Below are positions 1 through 6,544 of a stretch of 6,544 nucleotides of DNA, piece after piece (the first letter of the stretch is position 1; every line of letters starts with the position of its first letter). The position numbers and the translations under genes were made by a program. The stretch comes from an uncultured Saprospiraceae bacterium. GTDB taxonomy: Bacteria; Bacteroidota; Bacteroidia; Chitinophagales; Saprospiraceae. The stretch lies in NCBI GenBank assembly GCA_937864255.1, contig CALMIT010000812.1, positions 1 to 6,544 on the forward strand, in the 5' to 3' direction. The notes under the pieces were generated by a model that was not told the origin of the DNA, ran no database searches, and was given only the letters and a program-made list of their open reading frames with translations.

Positions 1-1028
1 TTTAGCGCTTTTTCATCATCTTTTTCCACTTTTGAAGCGGGCAAAATTCGATAGGTTTTTTTGCCGCCGGGCTTTTTTTCAATATAGCGCCACACCGGAT
101 AAAAAGCGTGATCGGTCAAAATCGTTTCGTTGGCGGAAAGCCGTTTCTGCAATTTTACCTCCACCATGATACCCCCGTCGGTATGCAACTTATTCTGGTT
201 TGAAATATAATTGCCCAGCGAGTAAGCGACCAAACCGGTTCTTTCTTTTCCATTTTTAAAATACTTTTTTTCCATTGTCGGCTGCACGACGTGCGGATTC
301 GCGCCGATGATCAAATCGGCGCCCCAGTCAAATAATTTCGCTGCGAGCCTGCGCTGTTCCTCGCTTTCCTGAAGCTGGTATTCCAGCCCCCAGTGCATGA
401 CTACGATAATAAAATCCGGCTTCAGCCTTTTTGCGGCTTCGATGTCCGCCCTCATCGCCTTTTCGTCAATTAGATTGACCATGGTGGGTGGGCGGGTCGG
501 AATGCCGTTCGTGTCGTAGGTATAATTTAAAAAAGCCAGTTTGAAATCATTTTTATAAACGATGAGCGGGTAATACATTTCTTTCTCCGCTGCATCGCGG
601 AAAGTGCCGGTATGCAAAAAATTATATCGCGAGATAGCATTCAGCGTGCTGATCACGCCTTCTTTGCCGGCGTCGTTGGAGTGGTTGTTGGCGGTCACCA
701 GCAAATCAAAGCCGGCATCGCGTAAAGCCAGCGCTAATTCGTCCGGACTTTTAAAAGTCGGATAACCCGTGTAGGGCGGTTTGCCGGGCAGCGTGAGTTC
801 GAGGTTGGCGATAGCAATATCGGCTTTGCTCACAATGGGTTTTACATACTCAAAACAAGGCGTGTAATCATACAATTCATTGGCTTTGATTTCCGCCGAT
901 TTTATCTGTTCGGTGTGCCCCATCACATCGCCGGCGAAAAGGAGGGTGATTTCGCGCAAATCGTTTTGTGCGCAGATCCGGCTGATTGTCCAGCATAGTA
1001 ACAAACTTAAAAGTGCAAATTTTCTCAT
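1..1028 (-). CDS. CapA-family exported protein (metallophosphatase-like), 3' end missing
   Basis: The frame stays open from an ATG at 1028 to the left edge, giving 342 codons with no stop, so the C-terminus lies outside the window. The CapA/PgsA (PGA_cap) fold is related to calcineurin-like phosphoesterases, and some members take part in poly-gamma-glutamate capsule synthesis. Visible family motifs, in order, are GDVMGH (residues 33-38), ANNHSND (113-119), HWG (212-214), GANPHVVQP (242-250) and YSLGN (269-273). The Asp, Asn and His residues in these are the likely metal ligands. Residues 1-20 look like a Sec signal peptide: MRK, a leucine-rich core, then ICA before Q21. The protein should therefore be exported to the periplasm or cell surface. 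C12 is a poor lipobox cysteine because leucine precedes it. The ATG was chosen because it gives this signal peptide; no Shine-Dalgarno is visible. No pgsB or pgsC homologue is present, so a role in capsule synthesis is unproven. The substrate is unknown. Confidence 0.92.
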   Translation of the reverse strand, partial: MRKFALLSLLLCWTISRICAQNDLREITLLFAGDVMGHTEQIKSAEIKANELYDYTPCFEYVKPIVSKADIAIANLELTLPGKPPYTGYPTFKSPDELALALRDAGFDLLVTANNHSNDAGKEGVISTLNAISRYNFLHTGTFRDAAEKEMYYPLIVYKNDFKLAFLNYTYDTNGIPTRPPTMVNLIDEKAMRADIEAAKRLKPDFIIVVMHWGLEYQLQESEEQRRLAAKLFDWGADLIIGANPHVVQPTMEKKYFKNGKERTGLVAYSLGNYISNQNKLHTDGGIMVEVKLQKRLSANETILTDHAFYPVWRYIEKKPGGKKTYRILPASKVEKDDEKAL

Positions 1029-1077
1029 CCGTAAAGGTGTCAAAATTGTATAAACCTGTATCAAAGGGCGAATATAT
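1029..1077. other. 49-base spacer between the CNNM gene and the CapA-family gene
   Basis: This is a short AT-rich gap. I see no hairpin followed by a T-run that could act as a terminator and no strong Shine-Dalgarno before the CapA-family ATG. On the minus strand it contains TTTGATAC and CAATTTTG. The second resembles the Bacteroidota -7 element TAnnTTTG with its first base changed, but the distance between the two is too short for a normal promoter. Read-through from the upstream gene is the simplest reading. Confidence 0.5.
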
Positions 1078-2391
1078 TTACGACTCGTCTTCGGGCAGTT
1101 CCTGTTCTGCCTGCAAAGTGATTTCAACCAATTCGGGGCTGGAGTGAAACATTTTCAAAATTTTGAAAACATAACTTTCAAAACGTAATACCTGGCCTTC
1201 TTTGGGCATTTCTTCACTCAGATTGAGCAGCAGACCTGAAAGCGTCACATAATCCTTGCTGATGGGCAGTGGTATGGGTAAAAATTCATTGATCTCATCA
1301 AGCGGATTTTGAGCCTGCACCCTGAATTGATTGGGCGTGATTTTTTCCACAATCGGTAGTTCCGCGTCGTGTTCATCTTGTATCTCGCCGACGATTTCTT
1401 CGATGATGTCTTCGAGCGTAACTATTCCTACAGTGCCGCCAAATTCATTGACCACGATAGCCATTTGTACTTTTTTCGCCTGGAAAGATCGCAGCAACTG
1501 CGATATTTTCCGGCTTGCAGGAACGAACAAAACCTGCCTGCGAAAATCATGGAGCAGCTTTTTTTCGCCCCGAATCGAGGCCGTCAAAATATCTTTGGTC
1601 AAAACGACTCCCGTAATTTCATCAATAGATTCGTGATAAATCGGGTAGCGCGAATAACCCTCCCGTATAGACATTTCCACAGCTTCTTCCAAAGTAAGAT
1701 CGTCAGGCATCGCCACAATTTTGGTACGCGGCTGCAAAATGTGCCGAACCAGCCGATCGTCAAAATCGAATACATTCTGAATCATTTCACGCTCGAAAGC
1801 TTCTATTGCACCGCCCTCCGCGCTTTCCGCAATAATGAGTTTCAGTTCTTCTTCCGAGTGTATTTCCGAATGTGGGACGGGTTTGATACCAATTGATTTT
1901 AAAATCAAATTGGCTAAGCCGTTCAGCGTCCAGATGAAAGGTTTAAAAATCAGGTAAAAAATGCGGAGCGGAGAGGCCACAAAAAGGGTCGTGTTGGTAG
2001 GATACCGGATGGCCAGGCTTTTGGGCGCCAATTCTCCAAAAATAATGTGCAGTACAGTAATCACCACAAAGGAAAGAGGAAGGGCAATTTTATGCGCCAA
2101 AACCGGGTCAACCCGGATATTAAAAACGCCCATGACACTGATAATTATTTCAGAAACTACTCCCTCGCCAATCCACCCCAGCCCCAGACTGGCGAGCGTG
2201 ATTCCCAACTGTGTCGCGGCAAGATAGCCGTCCAGATTAGCAACTATACTCTCGGCAATTTTCCCCGAAAAGCTGCTTTCCGCCCGCACCTGAAGTTGTG
2301 ACAGCCGGACTTTCACAATCGCAAACTCTGCTGCAACAAAAAATCCGTTGAGTAAAACCAGGAAGAGCGTTAGTAAAATATTGAGCGTCAT
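1078..2391 (-). CDS. CNNM/CorC-HlyC family membrane protein, probable divalent-cation exporter
   Basis: The gene encodes a complete protein of 437 residues, the usual length for this family (DUF21, CBS pair, CorC_HlyC). The N-terminal DUF21 membrane domain (about 1-170) carries the typical LNGFFVAAEFAIVKVR (14-29), TQLGITLASLGLGWIGE (60-76) and GELAPKSLA (119-127). A CBS pair follows: the first at about 217-272 and the second at about 285-335, ending in NEFGGTVGIVTLEDIIEEIV. The CorC_HlyC domain occupies about 350-432. Relatives include bacterial CorC and MpfA, tied to Mg2+ efflux, and animal CNNMs. Older databases call them 'hemolysins', a name that should not be taken as function here. It should sit in the inner membrane with the CBS domains in the cytoplasm, where they commonly bind nucleotides. 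It starts 70 bases after mrdA and is followed 49 bases later by the CapA-family gene. The stop is TAA. The ATG places the first hydrophobic helix at the very N-terminus, as in relatives; no Shine-Dalgarno is visible. The ion transported is inferred from the family. Confidence 0.94.
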   Translation of the reverse strand: MTLNILLTLFLVLLNGFFVAAEFAIVKVRLSQLQVRAESSFSGKIAESIVANLDGYLAATQLGITLASLGLGWIGEGVVSEIIISVMGVFNIRVDPVLAHKIALPLSFVVITVLHIIFGELAPKSLAIRYPTNTTLFVASPLRIFYLIFKPFIWTLNGLANLILKSIGIKPVPHSEIHSEEELKLIIAESAEGGAIEAFEREMIQNVFDFDDRLVRHILQPRTKIVAMPDDLTLEEAVEMSIREGYSRYPIYHESIDEITGVVLTKDILTASIRGEKKLLHDFRRQVLFVPASRKISQLLRSFQAKKVQMAIVVNEFGGTVGIVTLEDIIEEIVGEIQDEHDAELPIVEKITPNQFRVQAQNPLDEINEFLPIPLPISKDYVTLSGLLLNLSEEMPKEGQVLRFESYVFKILKMFHSSPELVEITLQAEQELPEDES

Positions 2392-2461
2392 GATAAGTTT
2401 GTAAAATTTTTCAACAGGGAAAAGAATGCCCGGCGGCAGTTAAAAATTATTTTCCACCGCG
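2392..2461. other. 70-base spacer between mrdA and the CNNM gene
   Basis: This is the longest gap in the window. On the minus strand it has an AT-rich part just after the mrdA stop, a GC block (GCCGCCGGGC), then an AT-rich part containing AAAATTTT shortly before the CNNM start. The GC block does not pair with itself as a proper hairpin, so I do not call a terminator. I find no promoter I can defend. No ORF of useful length lies here, and there is no rodA remnant. Confidence 0.5.
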
Positions 2462-4309
2462 TCAGGGCTGGTTGATCAAGTCCACCTCTATCATCCGCTG
2501 TTCGAGGTATTTGCGGTTTTCATTGATGAAGCCGTTGATGTATTTTTCAATAATCAAACTGGCAATCGGCGCGGCGTAAGAACCTCCCCAGCCCGCATTT
2601 TCGACATAGACGGAGATGGCGATTTTTGGATTGTCTTTCGGCGCAAAGCCAAAAAATACGCTGTGATCTTCGCCGTGATTGTTTTGCGCCGTACCCGTTT
2701 TTCCACAAACGGGCAAATCCCAGATGTAAGCCAGCGTAGCTGTGCCGCCGGACACAGCGCCTTCCATGCCGTTCGCCACATAGTCGAAATACTCTTTATT
2801 GATTTTAATATCGTGCCGGGCGCGGTACTTTTCATCTATTTTCGAGGTATCATTTTTAAAACCTTTCACCAGGTGCGGCGTGTAAAAATACCCGCGGTTA
2901 GCCATGATCGCGGCAAGGTTAGCCATTTGGACGGAAGTCAGCTGCATCTCTCCCTGCCCGATTCCCACCGACATGATAGTCGGCGATTTCCAGCCTCCCG
3001 AACCGTTATACACCTGATCATAAAACCCGGGAGTGGGTACATTGCCTTTTTGTTCCTGTGGAAAATCTATGCCCAGCGGACTGCCCAGTCCAAATTGGTA
3101 CACATATTCGTCAAATTCCGCCAGTCCTTTTTGCGGTTGGTAAAATCCGTGCTTGTCAATAATGCGCCTGAAAGTCTGCCAAAAATAGCTGTTGCAGGAA
3201 TGTTGCAAAGCGATGGAAACATTTGATGCGTAGGGATGCCCGTGACATTTATAAAGCCTGCCGTTGTAATAATAACCCGGAGAACAGGAAAAGCCCTGAT
3301 TGGGCGTGATGACGCCCGTCTGCATCGCCACCAGTGCAACCACGGTTTTAAAAATTGACCCTGGCGGATACTTCGCCACCACCGACCTGTCAAAAAAAGG
3401 CTTGGTCGGATCTTCCGATAGCGCTTTGAATGCGCGACCACGATTGCTGTTGATAGTCAGCAAGTTAGGATCATAAGTAGGCATACTGACCAGCGCAAGA
3501 ATCTCGCCGGTGGAAGGCTCGATAGCCACGATGCTGCCGGTTTTGTGCTGCATCAATTGTTCGCCGTAGGCTTGCAGGTCAATGTCAATGGTAGAAATCA
3601 AATCTTTGCCCGACAAAGGCATGGTGTCGCGCTCGCCGTTTTTGTAAGGGCCGATTTCCCGTCCGAATTTATCTTTTAAAATAAAACTGACACCTTTGCG
3701 TCCCTTCAAAAGCCGCTCATAAGCAAGTTCCAGTCCTGACCCGCCGATGTAGTCGCCCGCCACATAATTTTCGTCGGGATTTTCCACTTCCTGCGCATTT
3801 ACCTCGCGGATGTAGCCGAGCAGGTGCGCGGCATAAGGAAAAGGATAGCTGCGAATATTTCTCACCTGCGTGAAAAAGCCCGGAAATTCGTACAAACTTT
3901 CCTGAAAGCGCGCGAATGTGTCGGCTGCAATTTTGCTTTGAAAAACAAAAGGCACCATTTTGGAAAAGCGCGGATCTTTCCAGTCTTTTTCGAGGTTCTT
4001 TATAAAAGTTTCTTTTGTAATGCCGAGCAGCGCGCAAAATTTCGCGGTATCCATTTGAGGGTTGATGCGGCTGTAAGTCACCATCAAATCATACATGGGC
4101 ACATTGTTGACCAGCAGTTTTTCTTTGCGGTCATAAATCAGCCCGCGCGCCGGGTAGATGGTGATTTCGTCTATACCCGCCGTCGTTCCTTTCACCCGGT
4201 AAGTATCGTCTATCAATTGTATAAACATAGCCTTGCCAAGAAGCGCCAATGCTCCGATGACGAACACAATTCTGATCCAGTATTTTCTTGTCGCCAGGCT
4301 CTCTGCCAT
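2462..4309 (-). CDS. mrdA: Penicillin-binding protein 2, peptidoglycan transpeptidase of cell elongation
   Basis: The gene encodes a complete protein of 615 residues, normal for PBP2. It is a class B penicillin-binding protein, a D,D-transpeptidase that crosslinks peptide stems of new lateral-wall peptidoglycan in the periplasm and is the target of mecillinam in model species. A short cytoplasmic N-terminus leads into one membrane anchor (about 12-33). The non-catalytic pedestal domain begins with RGLIYDR (55-61) and runs to about residue 235. The transpeptidase domain holds the three active-site motifs: S318-I-F-K321 with the nucleophilic serine, S371-C372-N373, and K537-T-G-T540. The stop is TGA. 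The gene follows mreD after 41 bases, the standard elongasome arrangement. The start lacks a Shine-Dalgarno, but the next in-frame ATG, at residue 28, would cut into the membrane anchor. C342, C355, H356, H358 and C372 cluster near the active site and might bind a metal. The symbol pbpA is also used; a division PBP (FtsI) is unlikely given the neighbours. Confidence 0.97.
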   Translation of the reverse strand: MAESLATRKYWIRIVFVIGALALLGKAMFIQLIDDTYRVKGTTAGIDEITIYPARGLIYDRKEKLLVNNVPMYDLMVTYSRINPQMDTAKFCALLGITKETFIKNLEKDWKDPRFSKMVPFVFQSKIAADTFARFQESLYEFPGFFTQVRNIRSYPFPYAAHLLGYIREVNAQEVENPDENYVAGDYIGGSGLELAYERLLKGRKGVSFILKDKFGREIGPYKNGERDTMPLSGKDLISTIDIDLQAYGEQLMQHKTGSIVAIEPSTGEILALVSMPTYDPNLLTINSNRGRAFKALSEDPTKPFFDRSVVAKYPPGSIFKTVVALVAMQTGVITPNQGFSCSPGYYYNGRLYKCHGHPYASNVSIALQHSCNSYFWQTFRRIIDKHGFYQPQKGLAEFDEYVYQFGLGSPLGIDFPQEQKGNVPTPGFYDQVYNGSGGWKSPTIMSVGIGQGEMQLTSVQMANLAAIMANRGYFYTPHLVKGFKNDTSKIDEKYRARHDIKINKEYFDYVANGMEGAVSGGTATLAYIWDLPVCGKTGTAQNNHGEDHSVFFGFAPKDNPKIAISVYVENAGWGGSYAAPIASLIIEKYINGFINENRKYLEQRMIEVDLINQP

Positions 4310-4350
4310 GTTTTACAATTTTAAAAAATGCCGTTTGGGGTTTTCACTTT
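4310..4350. other. 41-base spacer between mreD and mrdA
   Basis: This gap is AT-rich on both sides of a short CCCCAAACGGC segment (minus strand). There is no Shine-Dalgarno before the mrdA ATG: the bases directly upstream read AAAATTGTAAAAC. I see no hairpin and no promoter. The spacing fits continued transcription from mreD into mrdA. Confidence 0.5.
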
Positions 4351-4872
4351 TTACTGCTCGGGGTCAAAAATCAGCATATACATCGCGATAAAACTCATCG
4401 TGACTAAAAAGCTGAGTACGGTTTTTAATAAAATATCGCCGATATAAACGAAGGTAAAGGCTTCAACCGAAAAATAAAAAAATAAAAACGCCCCGATCAA
4501 AATACCGGCATACTGCATAAACCAGAGCATTCCGAGCTTTTTCTTCGTGGGACTGTAGTTTACATTATAACCTTCGCGCGGCTCAAGTACCGACAATACT
4601 ACCGGACGTATGAATGCTAAAAACACCAGCGCCGCTGCGTGCACGCCGATGGAGTCGTAAAAAATATCTACTACCACGCCCGTGACAAATGCCAGCGCCA
4701 TGACCAGAAAAGAAGAAATGCGCAGGGGCAGCAAAATGATAAAAAGCGGGTAAAGAATTATCTGGAGGTAATGGAAAATGCCGCCGTTCAATTCAATCCG
4801 TTTGAATATGAGCACCTGAAAAAAAACCAGCACGAACCAACGGACGATATTTTGTATAATTACATTATTCAT
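4351..4872 (-). CDS. mreD: Rod shape-determining membrane protein MreD
   Basis: The gene encodes a complete small polytopic membrane protein of 173 residues, close to the usual MreD length. MreD is an inner-membrane partner of MreC and MreB in the elongation complex; its exact biochemical role is not settled. About five or six hydrophobic segments are visible: roughly 8-23, 33-50, 53-70, 76-95, 117-136 and 145-168. The loop PREGYNVNYSPTKKK (98-112) is typical of Bacteroidota MreD. Sequence conservation in MreD is weak overall, so position between mreC and mrdA adds much of the certainty. The ATG lies 8 bases inside the end of mreC and has the clearest Shine-Dalgarno in the window, which suggests translational coupling. 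The stop is TAA. The C-terminus is short and ends right after the last helix (IFDPEQ). Confidence 0.93.
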   Translation of the reverse strand: MNNVIIQNIVRWFVLVFFQVLIFKRIELNGGIFHYLQIILYPLFIILLPLRISSFLVMALAFVTGVVVDIFYDSIGVHAAALVFLAFIRPVVLSVLEPREGYNVNYSPTKKKLGMLWFMQYAGILIGAFLFFYFSVEAFTFVYIGDILLKTVLSFLVTMSFIAMYMLIFDPEQ

Positions 4873-5707
4873 TTTCCAGGTCCTCCTCGAGCATTTTTAT
4901 CTGGTGAACATTCAAATTCCGAACTACATAAACGTATTGAATTTTGCCGATATCCTCTCCCAGTTTTACGGTGATGGTATAAGCATTATTACCGGGTTCC
5001 ACGCGGTAGTTTTCTACGGTGCCGACAAATATACCGGGCGGAAAAATGGAAGAATATCCGCTTGTGACGACCGTATCGCCTACGGCCGGCTGGGCGTGTT
5101 TGGGTATTTCTTCGAGCGTGACACGGGTCGGGTCATTATTTTTCCACACTAATGAGCCGAAGTATTTTTGGTTTTTCAGCGCAGCGCTGATGTGCATTTG
5201 CCGGTGCAAAACCGACATGACGCGTGCATAATTGGGCGACACATTGCGCACGATACCCACCACGCCTTTATCCGTGACCACGCCGAGGTGAGGCTCCAGG
5301 TTGTCCAGTTTTCCTTTGTCTATGGTCAGAAAATTATGATTCTTACTGATTGAATTATTGATCACTTTGGCAGGAATCAATTGAAAACTGCTTTTCAAAA
5401 TCGTGTCGCGCTGAGAGTGTACTGTATCGTCGGCAGCTATGACCACCGAAATTTCTTTATTCGAAAGTTCTTCGAGCAGCCGGGCGTTTTCGCGGGCGAG
5501 ACTGTCGGCTACCAGCGTCAGATGAAAATAATCCGACCACTGATCGTATTTTTTATTGACGTAGCCCGCAAAAAGATTGGAAGAATTAAGATAAATATCG
5601 CGCTGATTTTTATTAAAACGCACGATCAAAACGAAGCAAATGACTTCGAGAAGCACAAAAAAGAAAAAACCACCGAATCTTGCAAAATTGCCAAAGAAGT
5701 CACGCAT
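4865..5707 (-). CDS. mreC: Rod shape-determining protein MreC
   Basis: The gene encodes a complete protein of 280 residues, typical for Bacteroidota MreC. MreC is a bitopic inner-membrane protein whose periplasmic part binds and activates PBP2, linking cytoplasmic MreB filaments to wall synthesis. A short cytoplasmic tail precedes one membrane helix (about 11-30, including FFFFVLLEVICFVLIV). A probable short coiled coil follows (about 60-84, with DSLARENARLLEEL), then the paired beta domains (about 108-265). Family marks in the beta region are NLEPHLGVVTDKGVVGIV (136-153) and GDTVVTSGYSSIFPPGIFVG (210-229). The C-terminal tail is acidic (EEDLENE) and overlaps the mreD start by 8 bases. The ATG gives the expected short N-terminus, with only a weak purine run (GGAAAA) about ten bases upstream. 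The stop is TAA. The gene follows mreB after 65 bases. Confidence 0.96.
   Translation of the reverse strand: MRDFFGNFARFGGFFFFVLLEVICFVLIVRFNKNQRDIYLNSSNLFAGYVNKKYDQWSDYFHLTLVADSLARENARLLEELSNKEISVVIAADDTVHSQRDTILKSSFQLIPAKVINNSISKNHNFLTIDKGKLDNLEPHLGVVTDKGVVGIVRNVSPNYARVMSVLHRQMHISAALKNQKYFGSLVWKNNDPTRVTLEEIPKHAQPAVGDTVVTSGYSSIFPPGIFVGTVENYRVEPGNNAYTITVKLGEDIGKIQYVYVVRNLNVHQIKMLEEDLENE
4882..4888 (-). promoter_or_regulatory. Shine-Dalgarno for mreD inside the mreC coding end
   Basis: On the minus strand the sequence GAGGAGG lies nine bases before the mreD ATG, a good spacing for a ribosome binding site. It is made from the codons of the Glu-Glu-Asp run near the MreC C-terminus. The other visible starts in this window have no comparable site, so this one stands out and supports the chosen mreD start. 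Its activity is inferred. Acidic Glu codons produce GAGGAG by chance fairly often. Confidence 0.55.
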
Positions 5708-5772
5708 GGTTGCTGGTTTTCCAAAACCGTTTTCACCGGATTTTCAGAGATATGTTTACCCTGCGCTCTTGC
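5708..5772. other. 65-base spacer between mreB and mreC, the mreC leader
   Basis: This gap follows the mreB TAA stop and leads into the mreC ATG. Near its mreC end it holds two small overlapping inverted repeats (see the repeat entry at 5715-5733). No run of T residues follows them, so they do not form a standard terminator. I see no clear promoter. Transcription most likely continues from mreB. Confidence 0.5.
5715..5733. repeat. Two overlapping short inverted repeats before mreC
   Basis: Plus-strand GGTTTT (5715-5720) and AAAACC (5723-5728) form a perfect 6-base dyad around CC. The same AAAAC (5723-5727) can instead pair with GTTTT (5729-5733) around a single C. The two pairings exclude each other and both loops are too tight for a stable RNA hairpin. 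The repeat is visible fact; any role, such as a protein site or an effect on mreC translation, is speculation. Confidence 0.35.
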
Positions 5773-6544
5773 TTAAACGCTCCGGCGATCAATCAAGATC
5801 GGCATAAACCGGTCAATATCGGAAAGCGCTATACCGGTACCCCTCACTACTGCCCGAAGCGGATCTTCGGCTATGTGGACTTTCAGTTTCGTTTTTGCCG
5901 CTACCCGCTTGTCCAGTCCTTTCAGCAAGGCGCCGCCGCCCGTGAGATAAAGTCCGGTTTTGTAAATATCGGAAGCGAGTTCGGGTGGCGTGGTTTCGAG
6001 GGCTTTCAGGATGGCGTCTTCCACTTTGGAGATGGATTTGTCAAGCGAATGGGCTACTTCCTGGTAGGAAATAGTAATTTGTTTGGGTATGCCCGTCATC
6101 AAGTCCCTTCCGTTTACCGGATAATCGGCGGGCGGATTTTCCAGCTCCGGCAGTGCGGAGCCTACATTTATTTTTATTTGCTCGGCAGTGCGCTCGCCGA
6201 TAAGAATATTGTGTTGTCGCTTCATGTAGCTCACGATATCGGCAGTGAATTCGTCGCCGGCGGTGCGGATTGACTGATCGCAGACAATACCTGACAAAGC
6301 GATGACGGCAATCTCGGTCGTACCGCCGCCTATGTCAATGATCATATTGCCGATAGGCTCTTCCACATTCAGCCCGATACCCAAGGCCGCTGCCATCGGC
6401 TCATAGATCAGGTAAGTTTCTTTGGAATCCACGTGATCCGCCGAGTCAAAAACAGCGCGTTTTTCCACCTCGGTAATACCGGACGGAATACAAATGACCA
6501 TTTTAAGATGAGAAAAAAAACGGCGGCGCTTACCCACCATGTTG
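5773..6544 (-). CDS. mreB: Rod shape-determining actin homologue MreB, 5' end missing
   Basis: The visible part is the C-terminal 256 residues; the frame is open through the right edge. MreB is normally about 340 residues, so roughly 85-90 N-terminal residues, including the first phosphate-binding loop, are outside. MreB is a bacterial actin whose membrane-bound ATP-dependent filaments orient lateral wall synthesis. Visible actin-fold features, numbered from the internal Met at 6540, are ICIPSGITEVEKRA (16-29), the connecting helix EPMAAALGIGL (47-57), the second phosphate loop DIGGGTTEIAVI (69-80), the adenosine motif LTGGGALLKGLDKRV (199-213) and the C-terminal GTGIALSDIDRF (234-245). The Met at 6540 is not the real start: the conserved fold continues upstream of it and the preceding codon, AAC, is in frame. 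The stop is TAA. It is the most upstream gene of the visible mreBCD-mrdA cluster, and its promoter must lie beyond the window. Confidence 0.97.
   Translation of the reverse strand, partial: NMVGKRRRFFSHLKMVICIPSGITEVEKRAVFDSADHVDSKETYLIYEPMAAALGIGLNVEEPIGNMIIDIGGGTTEIAVIALSGIVCDQSIRTAGDEFTADIVSYMKRQHNILIGERTAEQIKINVGSALPELENPPADYPVNGRDLMTGIPKQITISYQEVAHSLDKSISKVEDAILKALETTPPELASDIYKTGLYLTGGGALLKGLDKRVAAKTKLKVHIAEDPLRAVVRGTGIALSDIDRFMPILIDRRSV

Noticed and set aside
1036..1070. Possible Bacteroidota-type promoter upstream of the CapA-family gene (TTTG and CAATTTTG on the minus strand)
   Set aside because: The -7-like element has a mismatch and the spacing to the TTTG element is too short, so it is not better than chance in AT-rich DNA.
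1369..1896. A 175-codon plus-strand open frame antisense to the CNNM gene
   Set aside because: The opposite strand encodes a clear CBS-domain protein across the whole interval. The antisense translation is rich in Phe, Arg and Asn without domain features.
1078..2391. Annotation of the CNNM protein as a hemolysin
   Set aside because: The name is a historical label for the family. The domain architecture points to ion transport and shows nothing toxin-like.
2428..2437. GC block GCCCGGCGGC between mrdA and the CNNM gene as a terminator stem
   Set aside because: It does not fold into a stem with a reasonable loop and is not followed by a T-run in the direction of transcription.
2663..3226. A 187-codon plus-strand open frame antisense to mrdA
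   Set aside because: It lies fully within the conserved PBP2 gene, its translation resembles no known family, and it has no start signal. It is a shadow frame.
3824..4324. A 166-codon plus-strand open frame antisense to the 5' part of mrdA
   Set aside because: It is a shadow of the PBP2 anchor and pedestal region, with no supporting motif.
5680..6273. A 197-codon plus-strand open frame antisense to mreB and the mreB-mreC spacer
   Set aside because: It overlaps highly conserved MreB motifs in antisense, and its translation shows no recognisable domain.

Overview
The window is a tightly packed, single-direction stretch of bacterial chromosome: six protein genes, all on the minus strand, with gaps of only 41 to 70 bases and one 8-base overlap. 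The first gene of the series (mreB) is cut by the right edge and the last (a CapA-family gene) by the left edge. The MreC, MreD and PBP2 sequences look like those of Bacteroidota. Examples are the LLEVICFVLIVR membrane helix and DSLARENARL segment of MreC, PREGYNVNYSPTKK in MreD, and FFDRSVVAKYPPGSIFK in PBP2. Most start codons lack a Shine-Dalgarno sequence, which also fits that phylum. A deeper assignment (for example a Saprospira-like lineage) would be a guess. Base composition is moderate and even, with nothing that looks recently acquired.

Right to left, which is the direction of transcription: mreB (3' three quarters), mreC, mreD and mrdA (PBP2) form the classic cell-elongation cluster. 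MreB filaments sit under the inner membrane. MreC and MreD link them to the periplasm, and PBP2 is the transpeptidase that crosslinks new peptidoglycan in the lateral wall. The usual next member, the glycosyltransferase gene rodA, is not here. Instead mrdA is followed after 70 bases by a CNNM/CorC-type membrane protein (DUF21 domain, CBS pair, CorC_HlyC domain; probable divalent-cation export). After another 49 bases comes an exported CapA-family metallophosphatase-like protein.

The short gaps and shared direction suggest one transcription unit or a few overlapping ones, starting upstream of the right edge. I could not identify a convincing promoter or intrinsic terminator inside the window. 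There are no RNA genes, mobile elements, CRISPR arrays or long repeats, and no gene-free stretch over 300 bases. This is mostly an ordinary housekeeping region and I did not find an undescribed system. The points worth a second look are the gene content downstream of mrdA, a possible metal site in PBP2, and small signals around the mreC and mreD starts.
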